From Bacteroidota bacterium (GTDB lineage: Bacteria; Bacteroidota; Ignavibacteria; T3Sed10-11), in contig SKXH01000259.1 in the NCBI GenBank assembly GCA_007128495.1, positions 1 through 6,636 of the forward strand: a stretch of DNA of 6,636 nt. The letters run 5' to 3'. The notes below the pieces were generated by a model. That model made no database searches. It was given only the letters and a program-made list of their open reading frames with translations, and was not told the origin of the DNA. This document shows positions 1 through 5,402 of the stretch, one piece after another (positions within the stretch are counted from its first letter, which is position 1; the number at the start of each line of letters is the position of its first letter). A program made the translations under genes and the position numbers.

Positions 1-743
1 CGAGAAGAATTAATAAAGTCGTAGATAAACCGCGTCACTGCATATTCGAGTATGTCTATTTTTCGCGTCCTGACAGTGTAATTTTCGGGGAAAATGTAGA
101 TAAAGTCCGGCGTAAGCTCGGAAAATTGCTCGCTCAGGAACATCCGGTTGAAACCGATGATGATGAACATGCGATTGTTATTAGTGTACCTGATGCAAGC
201 AATACAGCGACATTGGGGTATGCAACCGAAAGCCAGAAGATGAATTTTAATATTCGCTTTGAGTTAGGATTAATTCGAAGTCACTATGCGGGGAGAACTT
301 TTATTCAACCATATCAGGATATGCGCGAGGCAAAAGTTCGTACAAAGTTCAATACGGTTAAGGGTGTTTTGAAAGGACGGAAAGTAGTCGTTGTAGATGA
401 CTCGATAGTACGTGGAACGACAGCGAAACTGCTTATTAAACTGATTCGCGAAGCGGATCCAAAAGAGATACATTTCCGCATAACTTCACCGCCCATTCAT
501 TATCCGTGTCACTACGGTATGGATTTTCCGAACAAAGAAGAATTGATCGCCAACCGCCTCAACGGTGACCTTGAAGCAATACGAAAGGAACTGGGTGTTG
601 ATTCTATCGGTTATCTATCGCTCGATGGCATGCTTGAAGCGGTACCAAAAGAACATATGGAAGGATACTGTACAGCGTGTTTCAGTGGTGATTATCCCGT
701 TCCGATCGATATGGAAACTACAAAGGAAGAATACGAAGTATGA
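1..743 (+). CDS. purF: Amidophosphoribosyltransferase (PurF), C-terminal part; 5' end outside window
   Basis: PurF catalyses the first committed step of cytosolic de novo purine synthesis: glutamine-derived ammonia plus PRPP gives phosphoribosylamine. The frame is open from base 3 through the left edge to TGA at 741-743, so only about the C-terminal half is present and the N-terminal glutaminase domain is missing. Visible marks are the CIFEYVYFSRPDS block (codons 39-77), GRTFIQP, and the PRPP-binding VVVVDDSIVRGTT loop at 384-422. Four cysteines (codons 39, 507, 669 and 678, the last two as CTAC) match those that bind the 4Fe-4S cluster in Bacillus-type PurF, so this is probably the Fe-S form; that family is often made with a propeptide, which cannot be seen here. 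The TTG at 126 is internal and is not a start. The stop overlaps the pgsA start by 4 bases. Identity is very secure. Confidence 0.97.
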   Translation, partial: RRINKVVDKPRHCIFEYVYFSRPDSVIFGENVDKVRRKLGKLLAQEHPVETDDDEHAIVISVPDASNTATLGYATESQKMNFNIRFELGLIRSHYAGRTFIQPYQDMREAKVRTKFNTVKGVLKGRKVVVVDDSIVRGTTAKLLIKLIREADPKEIHFRITSPPIHYPCHYGMDFPNKEELIANRLNGDLEAIRKELGVDSIGYLSLDGMLEAVPKEHMEGYCTACFSGDYPVPIDMETTKEEYEV

Positions 744-1342
744 CAAAATCCACCGATTCAGCATTATTTGCAAAGCATAATCTATGGACGCTTTCGAATA
801 TGATCAGTATAAGCCGGATCGTCCTTACAATACCCATAATATATTTACTGGTGCAGGAAGGAGACGCTGCACGCTGGGGTGCTTTGGTTCTTATCGCAAT
901 AGCGATCATAACCGACTCCCTCGATGGAATAGTTGCCCGTGCACGGAATGAAATTACCGAAGAAGGAAAGTTACTCGATCCGCTTGCCGATAAAATAGCT
1001 GTGGGTGCTATTGTTCTGGTACTTGCAATTACCTGTGAATTACCGTTGTGGTTTGTCGGAATAATTTTAGGCAGGGACGTTTTAATTATTCTGGCGGGTA
1101 TTTATATTAAATCAAAGTACGGAGTCTTATTTCCGTCAAATAACTGGGGAAAGTGGGCGGTAACGGTTATTGCTGTTACCGTTTTTATCGTTTTGTTACC
1201 GGTTGAAGGATTAGAAACAATTACTATGATTTTAAAATTTCTCAGCGTATTTATGCTGGCGGCCTCGACCGTTTCGTATACACTACGATTTATTGAAGCA
1301 GGTAAGGTTGTTGAATCACATAGACAGGAACACAGTGCATGA
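740..1342 (+). CDS. pgsA: CDP-diacylglycerol-glycerol-3-phosphate 3-phosphatidyltransferase (PgsA)
   Basis: This 200-residue inner-membrane enzyme is predicted to transfer phosphatidyl from CDP-diacylglycerol to glycerol-3-phosphate, the committed step toward phosphatidylglycerol and cardiolipin. It has the complete CDP-alcohol phosphatidyltransferase signature D-x2-DG-x2-AR-x8-G-x3-D-x3-D: D59, D62, G63, A66, R67, G76, D80 and D84. These aspartates hold the catalytic metals. Hydrophobic segments lie at about residues 22-38, 46-62, 87-123, 139-155 and 161-185, giving a multi-spanning protein of normal family length. The N-terminal LSNMISISR block and the GRD at 111-113 fit PgsA better than phosphatidylserine synthase. 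The ATG overlaps the purF stop as ATGA, with AAAGGAAG at 722-729 ten bases upstream as ribosome binding site. A paralogous CDP-alcohol transferase (a Pss- or Cls-like enzyme) cannot be fully excluded from sequence alone. Confidence 0.87.
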   Translation: MTKSTDSALFAKHNLWTLSNMISISRIVLTIPIIYLLVQEGDAARWGALVLIAIAIITDSLDGIVARARNEITEEGKLLDPLADKIAVGAIVLVLAITCELPLWFVGIILGRDVLIILAGIYIKSKYGVLFPSNNWGKWAVTVIAVTVFIVLLPVEGLETITMILKFLSVFMLAASTVSYTLRFIEAGKVVESHRQEHSA

Positions 1343-2298
1343 ATTGGTTTAAAAAGATCTCTTTCTCGCGTCTTTCGGAGGGATTGAGCAAGACTCACGA
1401 TGAAGTGGTTGGTAAGATCAATCGTTTGGTCAAAGCGAAAGGTACGATCGACGAAGACACGCTCGAACAAATTGAAGAAATATTAATTGGCGGCGACGTG
1501 GGTGTTGATACATCGTTAACGATTGTTGAGCGTATTCGAGAACGGGTTTCAAGTGAGAAATATAATACAACCGAAGAACTCGATAATTTAATACGCGATG
1601 AAATGCAGATGCTTATCGGCGGCGAAGAAGATCCGGGAGCAAATCCGTTCGCGATACCGCGTGATAAAAAACCGTATATTATTATGGTCGTCGGAGTAAA
1701 CGGAGTCGGAAAAACAACGACCATAGGCAAGCTTGCGCATCATTATAAAAATGAAGCGTATTCGGTAATGATAGGCGCCGCAGATACATACCGTGCTGCA
1801 GCGAACGAACAACTGGATATTTGGGCCAAGCGGGCAGGGGTCGATATTATCAGTCAGGCGCACGGCGCAGATCCGGCATCGGTGGCGTATGATACTATCG
1901 CAGCGGCGAGATCGCGTGATGCAAATGTTGTTATTATCGATACAGCCGGTCGATTGCATACACGGGTCAACTTGATGGAAGAGTTGAAAAAAATTAAACG
2001 TGTTATGAAGAAACTGGATGATGAGGCGCCTCACGAAGTATTGCTTGTTGTCGATGGTTCGACCGGACAGAATGCTATCCAACAGGCGCGCATGTTTAAT
2101 GAATCGGTGGGGATTACCGGTCTTGTTGTTACAAAGCTTGACGGTACCGCAAAGGGCGGAATCGTCTTTGCTATCACGCGCGAGTTGAAAATACCGGTGC
2201 GGTTCATCGGTGTCGGCGAGAAACTCGAAGACCTGCAGCCGTTTGACCGACAGATGTTCGTTGATGCACTATTCCAGATTGAAAGGGACATATCGTGA
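1339..2298 (+). CDS. ftsY: Signal recognition particle receptor FtsY (NG domain form)
   Basis: FtsY is the SRP receptor GTPase: it docks Ffh-ribosome-nascent chain complexes at the inner membrane and hands them to SecYEG. The 319-residue product is essentially an NG domain. A short N-terminal amphipathic stretch (MNWFKKISFSRLSEGLSKT) leads into the helical N domain (about 20-100). All GTPase motifs are visible: P-loop GVNGVGKTT (119-127), DTYRAAA (149-155), DTAGR (201-205), TKLDG (265-269) and the closing GVGEKLEDLQPFD. The long acidic A domain of E. coli FtsY is absent, so membrane contact probably rests on the N-terminal helix. The many-residue match in the G domain and the DTAGRLHT form separate it from Ffh, and there is no methionine-rich M domain. 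ATG overlaps the pgsA stop as ATGA, with AGGAA at 1326-1330 eight bases upstream. The stop overlaps the next gene's GTG. Confidence 0.97.
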   Translation: MNWFKKISFSRLSEGLSKTHDEVVGKINRLVKAKGTIDEDTLEQIEEILIGGDVGVDTSLTIVERIRERVSSEKYNTTEELDNLIRDEMQMLIGGEEDPGANPFAIPRDKKPYIIMVVGVNGVGKTTTIGKLAHHYKNEAYSVMIGAADTYRAAANEQLDIWAKRAGVDIISQAHGADPASVAYDTIAAARSRDANVVIIDTAGRLHTRVNLMEELKKIKRVMKKLDDEAPHEVLLVVDGSTGQNAIQQARMFNESVGITGLVVTKLDGTAKGGIVFAITRELKIPVRFIGVGEKLEDLQPFDRQMFVDALFQIERDIS

Positions 2299-3317
2299 AA
2301 CTTCGTTATCATACTTATGATCTTAAATTGCGGCATACATTTACCATAGCCCGCGAATCAAGCGATGTGTCGACCGTTGTTTTTGTTGAACTCGAACATG
2401 ATGGAATAACGGGATATGGAGAGGCGTCTCCATCAAATCGTTACGGTGAAACTACCGATACCGTGATCGAATTCATAAAAAAAGTTGAAGGCGATAAAAT
2501 AAGCAATCCATTTCTGATTGAGCGGAATGTTCGGTATCTTGAATCATTATCGCAAAAAGATTATTCTGCACGTACAGCCGTTGATATGGCAATGCACGAT
2601 TGGGTAGGGAAAGCGCTTGGAGTACCACTCTATAGAATGTGGGGCCTACACCCGGATGATGCACCGCTGACAACGTTTACAATAGGAATTGATTCGACCG
2701 AAAAAATCAAAAAAAAGGTAAGGGAGGCGGAACAATATCCTTTGCTCAAGATCAAACTCGGCGGGGATAATGATGAGGAGATCCTGAATGCCGTTCGTTC
2801 TGAGACCGATAAAGTACTGTGTGTCGATGCAAATGAGGGATGGTCGGTACGGGAAATTGCGCTTGAGAAAATTTTATGGCTTGCGAAAAACGGTGTGGAG
2901 TTTGTCGAACAACCGATGCCTGCAGACCAACTGCTCGACACCGCGTGGCTGCTCGAACGGGCGTCACTTCCCGTTATTGCGGATGAGAACGTTGTCACCT
3001 TGTATGATGTTCCTAAAGTGAGGGGGGCTTTCGACGGGATTAACATTAAGCTAATGAAATGCGGCGGACTTAACGCGGCTTTGAAAATGATTTACACAGC
3101 AAAATCAATGCAAATGAAAGTAATGATGGGATGTATGGTCGAAAGTTCTGTCGCAATTAGCGCTGCGGCACAATTATCGCCGCTGCTGGATTATGCGGAT
3201 CTCGACGGTAATCTGCTCATTACGAACGATCCGTTTGAGGGTGTGACTGTCGAGGACGGCAGATTGATTCTTCCGGATAAACCCGGTATTGGAGTTACCA
3301 AAAAAGGAGGGACGTAA
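2295..3317 (+). CDS. Dipeptide epimerase, L-Ala-D/L-Glu epimerase type (enolase superfamily)
   Basis: This 340-residue cytosolic enzyme belongs to the muconate-lactonizing subgroup of the enolase superfamily and is predicted to epimerise the second residue of dipeptides, classically L-Ala-D-Glu to L-Ala-L-Glu released by murein recycling (the role of E. coli YcjG and B. subtilis YkfB). The capping domain is about residues 1-120 and the barrel follows. Catalytic residues are all present: KxK lysines K152/K154, metal ligands D178 (in DAN), E205 (in EQPMP) and D230 (in ADEN), and the opposite-face lysine K252 in NIKLMKCGG. The DxD pair D302/D304 (DLDG) is the mark of dipeptide epimerases, in which it holds the substrate's amino group, and argues against o-succinylbenzoate synthase. 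Start is GTG, chosen because it overlaps the ftsY stop as GTGA and has AAAGGGA at 2282-2288 six bases upstream. Exact dipeptide preference cannot be read from sequence, since relatives act on varied dipeptides. Confidence 0.9.
   Translation: MKLRYHTYDLKLRHTFTIARESSDVSTVVFVELEHDGITGYGEASPSNRYGETTDTVIEFIKKVEGDKISNPFLIERNVRYLESLSQKDYSARTAVDMAMHDWVGKALGVPLYRMWGLHPDDAPLTTFTIGIDSTEKIKKKVREAEQYPLLKIKLGGDNDEEILNAVRSETDKVLCVDANEGWSVREIALEKILWLAKNGVEFVEQPMPADQLLDTAWLLERASLPVIADENVVTLYDVPKVRGAFDGINIKLMKCGGLNAALKMIYTAKSMQMKVMMGCMVESSVAISAAAQLSPLLDYADLDGNLLITNDPFEGVTVEDGRLILPDKPGIGVTKKGGT
3303..3310 (+). promoter_or_regulatory. Strong Shine-Dalgarno for the small membrane protein gene
   Basis: AAAGGAGG lies inside the last codons of the epimerase gene, nine bases before ATG 3320. 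It is the best anti-SD match in the window. Its spacing favours ATG 3320 over the in-frame ATG at 3326, which would be 15 bases away. Confidence 0.8.
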
Positions 3318-3319
3318 TT

Positions 3320-3529
3320 ATGTTCATGCGGAAACCATCATACCGCAGTTTTGATTACACTCCTCGCTATTATAAACCCGAGGAGGATGAAGAGAATAGA
3401 CGCCGGTGGCGCCTCAACGTCAAATTTAAAGGTCAGCGAAAACGAACGCGGCGGCGCCCGGTATTTATTTATCTTGCTATACTCGCACTGGTTATTTATA
3501 TGTACCTTGCACTGGCAGGAGTAATATAG
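3320..3529 (+). CDS. Small basic single-span membrane protein of unknown function, upstream of mutL
   Basis: A 69-residue protein of no known function. Three zones are visible: an aromatic, conserved-looking N-terminal motif FDYTPRYYKPEEDEE (residues 11-25); a very basic middle (27-46, rich in Arg/Lys, ending RKRTRRRP); and one hydrophobic span (48-68) that ends the protein. The positive-inside rule places the N-terminal part in the cytosol, as a tail-anchored protein. The ORF is credible because it sits 2 bases after the epimerase stop, has a near-perfect ribosome binding site, and fills the space to mutL. From memory, short proteins with a FDYxPRYYxPE motif occur in Bacteroidota and relatives, often near mutL, and are sometimes labelled 'riboflavin synthase subunit beta'; nothing here supports a riboflavin function. 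It ends with TAG, in the same frame as mutL. The gene call is fairly secure; function is unknown. Confidence 0.8.
   Translation: MFMRKPSYRSFDYTPRYYKPEEDEENRRRWRLNVKFKGQRKRTRRRPVFIYLAILALVIYMYLALAGVI
3517..3521 (+). promoter_or_regulatory. Possible distant Shine-Dalgarno for mutL
   Basis: AGGAG inside the end of the small membrane protein gene is the only anti-SD match before mutL. It is 14 bases before TTG 3536 and 23 before ATG 3545, both longer than usual. It may instead act in re-initiation by ribosomes ending at TAG 3527-3529. Support is weak. Confidence 0.35.
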
Positions 3530-3544
3530 AATACTTTGTTACAA

Positions 3545-5368
3545 ATGAAACAGTCAATACAAATTCTTCCTGACAATATTGCAAGTAAGATCGCTGCCGG
3601 CGAAGTGATACAACGCCCCGCTTCAGTCGTAAAGGAAGTCGTTGAGAATTCAATCGATGCCGGCGCACGAAATATTGTAATCACCATTAAAGATAGTGGA
3701 AAAACACTCATCAAAATTGCAGATGATGGCAACGGTTTTTCACCGGCAGATTTAGATGTTGCATTCGAACGGCACGCGACGAGTAAAATAAAATCATACG
3801 ACGATCTTGAAAATATTAAAACGCTCGGCTTTCGTGGTGAAGCGCTTGCCTCAATTGCGGCTATAGCGCAGGTGGAAATAAAATCACGAACCGCCGATGA
3901 AGCTGTCGGTCTCAGTATGAAGGTTGAAGGCGGGGTGAAACACGATCCCGAACCATGCGGTATGGAGCCCGGTACAACCATCACCGTTAAGAATTTATTT
4001 TATAATACTCCCGCTCGGCGTAATTTCCTGAAAACAAATGCAACGGAATTCAAACACATTCTCGAAACAATACAGAGAGCGGCTCTATCATACCCCGATA
4101 TTGCCTTTACGTTTATCAGCGATGACGACACGGTTTTTTCAGTCCATCAATCCGATTTGTTCACACGTATTGGTGAATTATTCGGGGAAGAGTTGAGTGA
4201 AGGGTTAATGGAATGTAATGAGGAAACAGATTATCTTACCGTTTATGGTTTCCTTGCAAAGCCGGAATTTTCACGGCGAACCCGTAATGAACAATTTCTA
4301 TTTCTTAACCGGCGCTACATTGTAAACCGGGCTATAAATCACGCGGTGTACCGTGCTTACGAACACCTGCTTATCAAAGGGAGTTATCCGTTTTATGTGC
4401 TGTTCCTCGATGTCGATCCTTCACATATCGATGTGAACATACATCCTTCGAAACTGGAGGCAAAATTTGATAACGAACGAAGTGTTTATGGTATTGTCAC
4501 ATCGGTCGTCAGAAAAACGCTTGCTGAGAACGATATGATGCCTTCATTGTCGATGGGTGATGCGGCAGGTCCGGATGAGCATATACCGGCATCTCACAAC
4601 CGGCAGCAATCGACGTTACATATGCTGCGCGTCAATCCGCAAACGGGTGAATTAATTGAAGAGAGAAGACCCGGCGAACAGAACAGAACAGATTTGAATT
4701 TGTTTCAACGGGACAGCTTCAAAACACCGCAGCGTAAATCAGAGGGAACGGATAGATATTATGAGCCCGAACCAGAACAAACTAAACAGGAGAGTAGTAC
4801 CGAGTCGGGTCTTATTTATCAATTGCACAACAAATATATTCTCGCTCAGATACGGTCGGGATTAATGATAATAGATCAGCATGTTGCCCACGAACGGATA
4901 TTATATGAGCGGGCATTGAAACGCTTTACGACAGAGAATCCCTCATCGCAGCAATTGCTCTTTCCCGAAACAGCGGAGCTCGGCCATGCTGAAGTGGAAC
5001 TTGTAAAAGAAATACAGCCGTTATTAGATACACTCGGTTTCGATCTGAAAATTTTCAGTAAGAATACCGTTATAATCGAGGGGATACCGGCCGATGTACG
5101 TCCCGGATATGAACACAATATACTAAAAAAAGTTCTTGATGAATATCGATCGAATATGGGGGCACAAATCGACGTACGCGATAACCTTGCAAAATCATTC
5201 GCGTGTAAAACGGCAATTAAGTCCGGTGATTCGTTGACCGACGAGGAAATGCGTGATCTGATAGATCAGTTGTTTGCAACCGAAATGCCGTATGTATGTC
5301 CGCATGGCCGACCCGTCGTTATAAAGCTGAGTGTCGATGAACTTGATAAAAAATTTGGTAGAACATAA
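3545..5368 (+). CDS. mutL: DNA mismatch repair protein MutL, endonuclease-type
   Basis: MutL couples mismatch recognition by MutS to strand removal. The 607-residue product has the N-terminal GHKL ATPase: E31 and N35 in KEVVEN, DDGNGF (60-65), GFRGEA (95-100), GTT (143-145) and NTPAR (154-158). A transducer domain follows to about 335, then a variable polar linker (about 335-420), then the C-terminal dimerisation domain. The C-terminal nicking-endonuclease motifs are all present: DQHVAHERILYE with D444, H446, E450 and E455 (the usual DQHA has Val447), the ACK block at C554, CPHGRP at 585-590, and the final FGR. This predicts a MutH-independent repair pathway in which MutL itself nicks DNA. 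QQLLFP (469-474) sits where the sliding-clamp motif lies in B. subtilis MutL. ATG 3545 was chosen because the protein then begins at the family's usual place; TTG 3536 in the same frame would add three residues. Confidence 0.97.
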   Translation: MKQSIQILPDNIASKIAAGEVIQRPASVVKEVVENSIDAGARNIVITIKDSGKTLIKIADDGNGFSPADLDVAFERHATSKIKSYDDLENIKTLGFRGEALASIAAIAQVEIKSRTADEAVGLSMKVEGGVKHDPEPCGMEPGTTITVKNLFYNTPARRNFLKTNATEFKHILETIQRAALSYPDIAFTFISDDDTVFSVHQSDLFTRIGELFGEELSEGLMECNEETDYLTVYGFLAKPEFSRRTRNEQFLFLNRRYIVNRAINHAVYRAYEHLLIKGSYPFYVLFLDVDPSHIDVNIHPSKLEAKFDNERSVYGIVTSVVRKTLAENDMMPSLSMGDAAGPDEHIPASHNRQQSTLHMLRVNPQTGELIEERRPGEQNRTDLNLFQRDSFKTPQRKSEGTDRYYEPEPEQTKQESSTESGLIYQLHNKYILAQIRSGLMIIDQHVAHERILYERALKRFTTENPSSQQLLFPETAELGHAEVELVKEIQPLLDTLGFDLKIFSKNTVIIEGIPADVRPGYEHNILKKVLDEYRSNMGAQIDVRDNLAKSFACKTAIKSGDSLTDEEMRDLIDQLFATEMPYVCPHGRPVVIKLSVDELDKKFGRT

Positions 5369-5402
5369 AAAACATGTCCCATAACAGTAGAGTGGAATAA
5401 TT

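Noticed and set aside
126..743. TTG at 126 as the start of a separate 205-residue gene.
   Set aside because: The frame is open upstream to the window edge and encodes the conserved CIFEYVYFSRPDS block of PurF, so TTG 126 is an internal leucine codon.
1588..2082. Long open frame on the - strand (164 codons) under ftsY.
   Set aside because: It is antisense to the highly conserved GTPase core of ftsY, its translation is low-complexity and Cys/His/Arg-rich without a known motif, and no ribosome binding site or independent context supports it.
3507..3538. Possible promoter before mutL: TTGCAC, 17 bases, AATACT; or a Bacteroidota-like TAnnTTTG (TACTTTG).
   Set aside because: The sigma70-like boxes match only 3/6 and 4/6, and the Bacteroidota-type element has one spacer base instead of two. 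A start so close to ATG 3545 would be nearly leaderless. Not enough to call.
3496..3984. Open frame on the - strand (162 codons) under the mutL ATPase domain.
   Set aside because: It mirrors conserved mutL codons, is rich in Ser/Ala/Ile as expected from a shadow frame, and has no supporting signal.
5369..5402. Terminator or regulatory element between mutL and the mutase.
   Set aside because: The 34-base gap holds only a 6-base ACATGT palindrome, with no stem-loop followed by a T-run. It may just be a short operon spacer.
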